A DNA stretch of 14,258 bases from Anaerolineae bacterium (GTDB lineage Bacteria > Chloroflexota > Anaerolineae > DUEN01): contig JAGHDS010000071.1 in assembly GCA_021159845.1 (NCBI GenBank), positions 1 to 14,258 of the forward strand, read 5' to 3'. The notes beneath the pieces are model-generated. The model saw only the letters and a list, made by a program, of their open reading frames with translations. It was not told the DNA's origin and did no database searches. This document shows, piece after piece, positions 7,818 to 13,630 of the stretch. Position 1 is the first letter of the stretch. The number at the start of each line of letters is the position of its first letter. A program made the position numbers and the translations under genes.

Positions 7818-8636
7818 TCACGCCGCGTGGCGGATGCAGGTGCCAATCGCCTGCTCCGGATCCGCTATCGCTCGTGTCAGGTGGCCCGGCTGTAGCCCGC
7901 TGACAATCCACACTACTATATCCGATATCCGCCGGACCAGGTTTGTCATGATCCTTACCTTACTGCTCATGCCCCCCGTGACATCGATCCCACTCGCACC
8001 CGCCAGCTTGATCTGCCCTGTCTCAACGTCTCGTGGCGTCAATACCGGTACGCGACGGGCTGTCGGATCGCGCAGAGGGTCGGCTGTGAAAACGCCTTCT
8101 ACCTCACCAGCCAGTACAATGCGGCTCGGCCGCAGAAGCGGCGCCAGGAAGGCGAATAGCTCTTCTGTCGAAATGATCGTTCCCCCTCGCACATCGTCTA
8201 AAGCGACATCTCCATAGATCAGTGGCACAAGGCCCACAGATAACGCTTGCTCGATCATCTGCCAATCCAGGGATACCAACTGTCCATCATGACAGCGCGC
8301 TGTAGCGGACGGCTGGATCGACCACGTGGGTATTCCGGCTGCCAGCATGGCATCGGCTACGATACGATTCAGGCGTGCTGCGGCCGCGGCCGTCTCGGCG
8401 AAGCCACGCCACCCCTCTCTCCCACGCACGCCATCTCGCGTCCCGTACCGCCGCCCGACCACATGTCCAAAGGAGCCACTACCATGCCCCAGCACGAACC
8501 GGAGCGTCGGCCGCGCGGCCAGGACCTGGGCAATCTCCCCAGCCAGCCGGGCAATCACATCCGTTCGAGCCACAGACGGCCGCGTTTTGTCCGTGATCAA
8601 CGATCCGCCCAATTTCACGAACACGAGCTCGCCCAC
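7818..8636 (-). CDS. Isopentenyl phosphate kinase
   Basis: Phosphorylates isopentenyl phosphate with ATP to isopentenyl diphosphate, the last step of the archaeal and Chloroflexota variants of the mevalonate pathway. It is a 272-residue member of the amino-acid-kinase fold. Motifs in order: VKLGGSLITDK with K8; GHGSGSFGH at 50-58, whose last histidine H58 is the hallmark catalytic residue separating this enzyme from other amino-acid kinases; YGDVALDD at 141-148; GGTIISTEEL at 151-160; GEVEGVFTADP at 177-187 (nucleotide site); and DVTGGMSSKV at 218-227. It starts with GTG at 8636, 2 bases after the stop of the swivel-subunit gene, with GGGGGCGG as the likely ribosome site inside that gene. No mevalonate kinase, decarboxylase or reductase lies in the window. 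Fosfomycin kinase is the nearest alternative but unlikely. Confidence 0.92.
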   Translation of the reverse strand: MGELVFVKLGGSLITDKTRPSVARTDVIARLAGEIAQVLAARPTLRFVLGHGSGSFGHVVGRRYGTRDGVRGREGWRGFAETAAAAARLNRIVADAMLAAGIPTWSIQPSATARCHDGQLVSLDWQMIEQALSVGLVPLIYGDVALDDVRGGTIISTEELFAFLAPLLRPSRIVLAGEVEGVFTADPLRDPTARRVPVLTPRDVETGQIKLAGASGIDVTGGMSSKVRIMTNLVRRISDIVVWIVSGLQPGHLTRAIADPEQAIGTCIRHAA

Positions 8637-8638
8637 GT

Positions 8639-9055
8639 TTATCCGCCCCCAGCAGGCCAGACGGTCACTACCCCATCCTCCACGCGTACGCGGTCACCCG
8701 TACGAATGCGTTCGATGTCAATCTGATCGATCATGGGGATATCGGCGATGATGGCTCCCACAGCCACGATGGCCTCGCTTTCCCGATTAATGATCGCCAC
8801 CGGCGCGTGGCCGCTGTGTCGCAGACGCAGGATCGTATACGATCCAACGGTGCTTCCCTTGCCGAAGGGAAATACGAGCACGCGTCCGGCGATGCTCTGA
8901 CCGTGTAGCGGGTGCCCGGGCTCAATCACAGTGCCCGTGTCCGGGTCTACCCCGCCCAGGAAGCCAATCGGCTCGGGCGAGACTAGGGCAATTCCCTCGG
9001 CGCGGCCGGGCCGGATCACCCGCCCGTGCAATACGACACCGCTCTGATCAGCCAT
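8639..9055 (-). CDS. Aconitase-X swivel subunit (DUF126), candidate phosphomevalonate dehydratase small subunit
   Basis: Small subunit of the aconitase-X family. In archaea such subunits pair with a DUF521 Fe-S large subunit to dehydrate 5-phosphomevalonate to trans-anhydromevalonate 5-phosphate; other aconitase-X enzymes are hydroxyproline dehydratases. The 138-residue protein starts HGRVIRPGRAEGIALVS, then SPEPIGFLGGVDPDTG at 26-41 (S26 in the region where the swivel serine is expected), EPGHPLHGQSIAGRVLVFP at 45-63, GKGSTVGSY at 65-73 and AVGAIIADIP at 98-107. The GKGSTVGSY wording is, from memory, the archaeal rather than the hydroxyproline type. The ATG at 9055 is preferred over one at 9073: GGGAG precedes it, the family N-terminus fits, and it overlaps the selA stop by only 8 bases. 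No large subunit is in the window. Confidence 0.88.
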   Translation of the reverse strand: MADQSGVVLHGRVIRPGRAEGIALVSPEPIGFLGGVDPDTGTVIEPGHPLHGQSIAGRVLVFPFGKGSTVGSYTILRLRHSGHAPVAIINRESEAIVAVGAIIADIPMIDQIDIERIRTGDRVRVEDGVVTVWPAGGG

Positions 9056-10436
9056 GAAGACGCTCCCAAGCATCCTGCACTACGCGCAGTAGATCGGCCT
9101 CCTCGTCCGGGTGGACTGTGCGCGGGTCCAGCCACACGCGCCCTTCGGCGATGCGCGCGACCACCGGTGGGTCTCCTTCCCGCATGGCGCGTCCCAATGC
9201 GGCAGCCGCTGAAGCCCCCGGCTCCAGCACTACAGCTGTGGTTGGCAACGTCTCCCCAGGCAATGATCCTCCACCGACAGCGGAGACCGAGGGCACAGTT
9301 GATGCCGAGATGCCGGACGACCGCAGGGCCTGTGCCCACCGCTGGGCGCGCTCAGCCAGGGCCTCCGGCGGCGTGGCGATCATACGCCACACAGGTATCT
9401 CCCGCTCCGCCTCGCCGCGAAGGTAGTGTAGCAACGTCGCCTGCAGGCCGGCCAGGGTCGTTTTATCCACACGCAAGGCACGTAACATTGGGTGGCGCCG
9501 CAGCTTTCTCACCCAGCAAGCACGCCCCACGATGATCCCAGCCTGGGGGCCGCCAAGCAGCTTATCCCCACTGAAGGTGACGATATCTGCTCCCGCGGCC
9601 AGGCTTTCCTGGACTCGTGGCTCCGGTGCCAGCCCGTACACAGTCGTGTCCAACAGGGTGCCACTGCCCAAATCATCGATGACGGGCAGATCGTGCTCCC
9701 GGGCCAGCTCCACCAGATCGGGCAGGGACACGTTGGTTGTAAAGCCGATGATTCGAAAGTTCGATTGGTGCACCCGCAACAGGGCGGCTGTCTCCGGGCC
9801 GATCGCGGCCTCGTAGTCCCGCAGATGGGTTCGATTGGTCGTGCCCACCTCTATAAGCCGGGCACCGCTCTGTTGCATGACCTCGGGAATGCGGAATCCA
9901 CCGCCGATCTCCACGAGCTGTCCGCGGGAGACGATAACCTCTCGCCCAGCCGCGATGCCTGCCAGGGTCAACAGGACAGCTCCGGCATTATTGTTCACTA
10001 CCAGGGCGTCCTCGGCCCCCGTGAGGCGACACAGCAAAGTGATCGCGTGGTCATAGCGGGAACCCCGATGGCCCGCATCCAGATCGTACTCCAGGTTCGA
10101 GTACCCGCGCGCGACGGCGGTCATGGCCGCCTGGGTGGCCGCGCTCAGCGGAGCTCGCCCCAGGTTCGTGTGGATGATCACGCCGGTGGCGTTAATGGCT
10201 GGCAGTAAGGAAGGATGAGTAACTCTCTCTAGTTCGGACAGGGCACTCTGGGCCAGCGACTCCGGAGGTGGGCACGGTTCCCCAGCCAGGATCGCCTGCC
10301 GGGCGCGGTCGATGGCAGATCGGACCGCGTCGGTTACTAATTCTCGTCCCCATTCGCTGACGGCCTGAGCCAAATCTGGCAGTTGTAGCAGGCGATCAAC
10401 ACTAGGTAACCCCCTTAGCTCTTCCCGCACACCCAA
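9048..10436 (-). CDS. selA: L-seryl-tRNA(Sec) selenium transferase
   Basis: PLP enzyme that converts seryl-tRNA(Sec) to selenocysteinyl-tRNA(Sec) using selenophosphate; bacterial SelA works as a decamer. It is 462 residues, a normal length. The N-terminal tRNA-binding part begins LRGLPSVDRLL. The fold-type-I core follows with INATGVIIHTNLGRAPL at 81-97, NNNAGAVLL at 148-156, HQSNFRIIGFT at 223-233, VIDDLGSGT at 252-260 and FSGDKLLGGPQAG at 288-300, in which K292 binds PLP. The TTG at 10436 is chosen because AGGAGG lies 6 bases upstream; a GTG two codons later is possible. Its 3' end overlaps the swivel-subunit gene by 8 bases. Neither selB, selD nor selC is in the window, so they should be elsewhere if the pathway is complete. 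Confidence 0.94.
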   Translation of the reverse strand: MGVREELRGLPSVDRLLQLPDLAQAVSEWGRELVTDAVRSAIDRARQAILAGEPCPPPESLAQSALSELERVTHPSLLPAINATGVIIHTNLGRAPLSAATQAAMTAVARGYSNLEYDLDAGHRGSRYDHAITLLCRLTGAEDALVVNNNAGAVLLTLAGIAAGREVIVSRGQLVEIGGGFRIPEVMQQSGARLIEVGTTNRTHLRDYEAAIGPETAALLRVHQSNFRIIGFTTNVSLPDLVELAREHDLPVIDDLGSGTLLDTTVYGLAPEPRVQESLAAGADIVTFSGDKLLGGPQAGIIVGRACWVRKLRRHPMLRALRVDKTTLAGLQATLLHYLRGEAEREIPVWRMIATPPEALAERAQRWAQALRSSGISASTVPSVSAVGGGSLPGETLPTTAVVLEPGASAAAALGRAMREGDPPVVARIAEGRVWLDPRTVHPDEEADLLRVVQDAWERLHG

Positions 10437-10469
10437 GCCGCCCCTCCTACCGATCTCTTCGAGGCATCA

Positions 10470-10503
10470 ATCCGCGCGCAGGGTATCACGCCTGCGCGCG
10501 GAT
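10470..10503. promoter_or_regulatory. Perfect 13-bp inverted repeat over the selA promoter
   Basis: ATCCGCGCGCAGG at 10470-10482 and its exact reverse complement at 10491-10503 surround an 8-base centre. On the minus strand it covers the promoter spacer and -10 box. It could be an operator for the selA operon, or a GC-rich hairpin ending the upstream vWA transcript. No T-run follows on either strand, which argues against a simple intrinsic terminator. Confidence 0.6.
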
Positions 10504-10508
10504 GTCAA
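10480..10508 (-). promoter_or_regulatory. Promoter of the selA operon
   Basis: Minus strand: a perfect -35 TTGACA (10508-10503), a 17-base spacer, and -10 TACCCT (10485-10480) preceded by TGA, giving an extended -10 (TGnTACCCT). Transcription would start near 10473, leaving a leader of about 37 bases that includes the AGGAGG before the selA TTG. Confidence 0.55.
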
Positions 10509-10557
10509 ATGAAAAGTGAAATGTAGGGGTCTGGGGGATGAAGGCCATCCGCGGCCA

Positions 10558-10579
10558 AAGCGCTTGGATCCAGGCGCTT
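10558..10579. promoter_or_regulatory. 22-bp near-perfect palindrome upstream of selA
   Basis: AAGCGC-t-TGGATCCA-g-GCGCTT, loopless and symmetric at ten of eleven pairs. It lies about 50 bases upstream of the selA -35 box and about 84 bases past the vWA stop. The lack of a loop favours a protein-binding DNA site over an RNA hairpin. The rest of 10509-10663 shows only a weak GGATG/CATCC stem at 10536-10550. Confidence 0.35.
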
Positions 10580-10663
10580 GTATTGAGTGTGTCTTCACCC
10601 ACATCGCTCACCGGATGCCAGTAAGACCTAGTGGGGAGCTGCACTTGCTCTTGCACCTGTTTC

Positions 10664-12250
10664 TCATTCCTGCGCCATCAACCGATTGGCCTGCGAGATC
10701 AGGTACACGAGCTCCGTCACATCAGCATCGTCCGGCATGGCCGCACTTACCCGCTGGGCCAGCGCCAGCACATCCCTCAATCTAGTATTCTGCGCCCAGT
10801 AGCTCTTCCGCAGCACCTCGGCGAACTCGGCCACAGCTGCATCCAACTGGAAGCTGAGCGGGGCCTCCTCGAATGTCGGCAGGATGTCCGAGGTCCCCAA
10901 CGATTGCTGGATTTCTGTCACTTCGCCTGTATCCGGGTCCTGGTACCGTATGAACACGGTAGCCACGCGGCCCTCGGCCCCGTCGTGCAGCTTGAACTCG
11001 TACAAGGCCGTCACGCTGTGCCCCGCGCCTACCTCACCCGCATCCACTGTATCATCCCGGAACTCCTCCGCCTTCAAGCGTCGGTTCTCATACCCCAACA
11101 AACGGAATCGGCTCACCACCTCCGGGTTGAAATCGACCTGGACCTTGGCGTCCCGGGCAATGAGCTGGAGCGTTCCCGTCAAATTCTCCACGAAAATGCG
11201 ACGGGCCTCCGTCAGCGTATCGACGTAAGCATACGAACCGTTGCCCTTGTCCGCCAATTGCTCCATAAGCACATCGTTGTAATTGCCCATGCCAAAACCC
11301 ACCGTAGAGAGCGTTATGCCATTAGCGACATAGTCCTGGACCTCCTTCAGGATGCCCTCAGCGCCTGTACGCCCGACGTTCGCCACACCATCAGAGCAAA
11401 GAATCAGGTGGGTGATCCGGGGACCGCGCTCCTCCTCCAACGAGCGCGTGGCCATCTGGTACCCCAATCGCAGCCCCTCCTCGGCATTGGTCGATCCACC
11501 CGACCGCAGTGATTCAATAGCCGCGATGATCGCGCTGCGATCCGAAGCCGGCGTAGGTTGCAAGACCACACGGGCCTGCGAGCCGTAGACGACGATCCCC
11601 ACATCGTCGGTGGGACGCAATTCATCAAGCAGCAGACGCAACGCCCGTTTGACTAATCCCAGCCGGTTCTCCCTGGCCATCGAGCCCGACACATCAATGA
11701 CGAAGATAAGGGTGGCGTCCTCGCGATCCTCGGCAGGGATATGACGCCCCTGGACCCCAATGCGTAACAGGCGATATCTCTCGCCACGGAAGGGAGCCGG
11801 CGCTGCATCGAGCCGAATGGCAAACGCCCCCTCCTCCGGCTCGGGGTAATCGTGCTTAAAGTAATTGACGAACTCCTCCACCCGGATGGCCTCCGCTGGA
11901 GGCAAGTTCCCGTCGGTGATATAACGACGCACGATGGTGTAGGACGCCGTGTCCACATCCATGCCGAAGGTGGATAGATGTTCGTCCTCCGTGTCGATAA
12001 ATGGGTTCACGCCGTAGGTCTTGAAGAAGGTGGCATCGTAAGGCTCGGCATTAGGCGGGGTCGTGCCACCGACGGACACCGACGGCCCGGCGGCGAGCTC
12101 CTTCGCCGGGGCAATCGGTGTGGCCGCAGGGGCGCGATTTGACTCCCCAGCGGGAGATGGCGCCATCCCGGCCGGCGCACAGGCAAAGGTGAACACGATC
12201 ATCACCGCGATGATCCAGCGCAATCGCGAGGAACGGGGTGGGGTGCTCAT
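10664..12250 (-). CDS. vWA-domain lipoprotein, YfbK family
   Basis: Probable exported, lipid-anchored protein with a von Willebrand factor A domain; members of the E. coli YfbK-like family have no firmly established function. The ATG at 12250 is chosen because GAGGAGG lies 6 bases upstream; another ATG at 12268 lacks this. The 528 residues start with a basic N-terminus and a hydrophobic stretch (12-23) ending TFAC, so C24 is the likely lipidation site, though the lipobox is atypical. An Ala/Pro-rich linker runs to about 70, followed by the family N-terminal region with FGMDVDTASYTIVRRY at 95-110. The vWA domain (about 180-360) has a complete MIDAS: D186, S188, S190 (DVSGSM), T254 and D287 (SDG). 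The YfbK-type C-terminal domain follows at about 370-528. It stands alone, with gaps of 323 and 227 bases on either side. Confidence 0.88.
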   Translation of the reverse strand: MSTPPRSSRLRWIIAVMIVFTFACAPAGMAPSPAGESNRAPAATPIAPAKELAAGPSVSVGGTTPPNAEPYDATFFKTYGVNPFIDTEDEHLSTFGMDVDTASYTIVRRYITDGNLPPAEAIRVEEFVNYFKHDYPEPEEGAFAIRLDAAPAPFRGERYRLLRIGVQGRHIPAEDREDATLIFVIDVSGSMARENRLGLVKRALRLLLDELRPTDDVGIVVYGSQARVVLQPTPASDRSAIIAAIESLRSGGSTNAEEGLRLGYQMATRSLEEERGPRITHLILCSDGVANVGRTGAEGILKEVQDYVANGITLSTVGFGMGNYNDVLMEQLADKGNGSYAYVDTLTEARRIFVENLTGTLQLIARDAKVQVDFNPEVVSRFRLLGYENRRLKAEEFRDDTVDAGEVGAGHSVTALYEFKLHDGAEGRVATVFIRYQDPDTGEVTEIQQSLGTSDILPTFEEAPLSFQLDAAVAEFAEVLRKSYWAQNTRLRDVLALAQRVSAAMPDDADVTELVYLISQANRLMAQE

Positions 12251-12573
12251 GTGAAACCTCCTCAGCATATGTAGGGAACGGTACTCAACTCACATCGTGG
12301 ACGACGCCAGAGCACTCCTTGTTCCCCACTTTGAGAGGAGGTGAAAGGCGAAAGGACAAGGGGGCGACGAGTAACGGAGGGCAAAGGACAGGTTGAACTT
12401 TAGGCTACTGATCTTATCCAACCGCAAAGGGCGCGAAGGACGCAGAGGCGATTCAAAAAGGTCTTTCAACACCAAAATTTCAAAGAATCTTAGCGCTCTT
12501 TGCGTTCTTCGCAGTTCCCTCTGGTATAGCGCCAGAGATCTTTGTCCAAAGTCCAAGACAGGACAAGGCGCCA
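12251..12573. other. 323-base gene-free stretch
   Basis: It holds the ribosome site of the vWA gene (12251-12265), a purine-rich + strand segment at about 12331-12395, the inverted 9-mer repeat element at 12421-12515, and a 6-bp hairpin CTCTGG/CCAGAG at 12519-12537. Short open frames here lack ribosome sites and run through the repeat, so I call no gene. I found no convincing promoter for the vWA gene. Confidence 0.6.
12421..12515. repeat. Inverted array of 9-bp CGCAAAGGR-like units (small palindromic repeat element)
   Basis: Left arm: three tandem units CGCAAAGGG, CGCGAAGGA and CGCAGAGGC at 12423-12449, followed by GATTC. Right arm (12485-12513) on the opposite strand: TGCGAAGAA, CGCAAAGAG and CGCTAAGAT, ending GATTC. 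The arms are imperfect inverted repeats of about 30 bp around an AT-rich centre at 12455-12484. Similar CGCAAAG-type intergenic repeats occur, as I recall, in genomes of several phyla. This looks like a small non-coding dispersed repeat. No transposase is linked to it. Confidence 0.7.
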
Positions 12574-13050
12574 CTATCGGGAAGCCGCCGCCGCGATAGC
12601 GCCGCCGATCGCGCCCAGGATGGCAGCAAAGACGATGCTGCTCAGACAGCACAGCCCTGCGCTCAACGTGACCATAGGGAGCGAGAAGAACATCTGCGGA
12701 TCAAGCCCAGCCTGGCGATACATGTCCAGGAATTGCGGAGGCAGGCTACGCAGGCCACGCACGGCCGCTTGAGCGCCTCCCATCAAGGTGAACACCAACG
12801 GTTCCACGACCATAGTGGCAAGCCCGTAACCCAGCCCAGCCATCACCCCCGCAATCGCCCCGGCTCCCGCGCCAGGCCCAGCCTGGCGCGGGGGTGGCAC
12901 ACGCAACCCCGCGAACACACCAATCGCCACATAAAGGACTAGAGCCAGCGGAAGCGCCACACATCCAACCAACGGGACGGCGGAGAACAGCCCCAGTATA
13001 CCACCTATGATGGCGCCGATAATCCCGACTTTGAAAGCATCACGCTCCAT
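12574..13050 (-). CDS. Glycine-rich integral membrane protein of unknown function (158 aa)
   Basis: I do not recognise this family. It begins with ATG at 13050 with AGGAGGG six bases upstream, and lies 3 bases after the stop of the response-regulator gene, so the two are coupled. About four hydrophobic helices are visible: 7-28, 31-49, 60-90 (broken by glycines) and 125-155. Glycine-zipper-like patterns occur in the first (GIIGAIIGGILG), third (GAGAGAIAGVMAG) and last (GAIGGA). A proline-rich basic loop lies at 49-57 and a more polar loop at 97-120, with cysteines at 30, 134 and 135. Such glycine-patterned helices pack tightly in membranes, but no transport motif is seen. Expression together with a CheY-like protein is the only functional hint. 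Confidence 0.78.
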   Translation of the reverse strand: MERDAFKVGIIGAIIGGILGLFSAVPLVGCVALPLALVLYVAIGVFAGLRVPPPRQAGPGAGAGAIAGVMAGLGYGLATMVVEPLVFTLMGGAQAAVRGLRSLPPQFLDMYRQAGLDPQMFFSLPMVTLSAGLCCLSSIVFAAILGAIGGAIAAAASR

Positions 13051-13053
13051 AAG

Positions 13054-13485
13054 TTACCCTCCTGTATGAGCGGGAGCAGGACCAGCTGTCGGGTGCCTCT
13101 TCTCCCGTTGTTGTAGGATACGATCCACGCTGGCTAGCAACTCGGCAGGAGAGAAGGGCTTGATGATGTAATCCATCACCCCGGGCATGCGTAGCCCCTC
13201 CTCTTGCTCTTCCAGGCTACCCCGAGCCGTGATCACGATAATGGGGATATCCCGCAATTCAGGGGTATTGATAATCTCGTGATGCACGGCCCACCCATCC
13301 ACCTCTGGCAACATGATATCTAGCAAAACCAGATCAGGGGGCTCCGTATGCAATATCCGGATTGCCTCAGCCGCATTGGCCGCCCCAATGACCTCAATCG
13401 GACGACTCCTCACGACCACCCGCATGAGGTCGATCATCTCGGCCTGATCTTCTACATAGAGGATACGCCACTTCTTCTCACTCAT
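13054..13485 (-). CDS. Single-domain response regulator (CheY-like receiver)
   Basis: Cytosolic receiver protein of a two-component system; it has no DNA-binding or enzymatic output domain, so it would act by protein contact or as a phosphorelay link. Of its 143 residues, 6-125 form the receiver. All key positions are present: acidic pair E12/D13 (YVEDQ), phospho-acceptor D56 (LVLLDIMLPEVDGW), T86 (VITA) and K109 (IIKPFSP). The last 18 residues are a Pro/Ala/Gly-rich tail. The start at 13485 has no good ribosome site; a candidate promoter ends only 9 bases upstream, so translation may be leaderless. No histidine kinase is nearby, so the partner is unknown. It is coupled to the downstream membrane protein gene. 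Confidence 0.9.
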   Translation of the reverse strand: MSEKKWRILYVEDQAEMIDLMRVVVRSRPIEVIGAANAAEAIRILHTEPPDLVLLDIMLPEVDGWAVHHEIINTPELRDIPIIVITARGSLEEQEEGLRMPGVMDYIIKPFSPAELLASVDRILQQREKRHPTAGPAPAHTGG

Positions 13486-13494
13486 CGTACATAC

Positions 13495-13522
13495 ACCCTA
13501 TCCGTTACACCGGAGATGTCAC
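13495..13522 (-). promoter_or_regulatory. Weak candidate promoter for the response-regulator operon
   Basis: Minus strand GTGACA (13522-13517, five of six to TTGACA), a 16-base spacer and TAGGGT (13500-13495). Transcription would begin at or within a few bases of the ATG at 13485, which fits the missing ribosome site. The -10 match is poor, so confidence is low. The remainder of the gap to rnc (13523-13630) holds only two ACATGT copies. Confidence 0.3.
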
Positions 13523-13630
13523 TCCGTCTTACTCGCCATCTAGCCGCCGGACATCTGAACGATGATGCCTCATCCCCCCTACGACTTGACATGTACAGGG
13601 ACCGTCTCCTCAGCGTCTGACATGTCCAGA

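Noticed and set aside
9492..10208. Long open frame on the + strand opposite selA (238 codons)
   Set aside because: It is antisense to a clear SelA gene with intact motifs, encodes a low-similarity Arg/Gln/Gly-rich product, and fits the spurious open frames expected in GC-rich coding DNA. Similar antisense frames opposite lysA, yifB and the glycosidase were dropped for the same reason.
10437..10663. Possible selC (tRNA-Sec) near selA
   Set aside because: The region has strong dyads but no cloverleaf, no T-loop GGTTCAAATCC-like box and no CCA end in the right place, so no tRNA is called.
12353..12568. 9-bp direct repeat AGGACAAGG at 12353-12361 and 12560-12568 as a target-site duplication
   Set aside because: It flanks the 9-mer repeat element at unequal distance, and related AAAGGACA-type words recur in the purine-rich surroundings, so chance or the same repeat family explains it better than an insertion.
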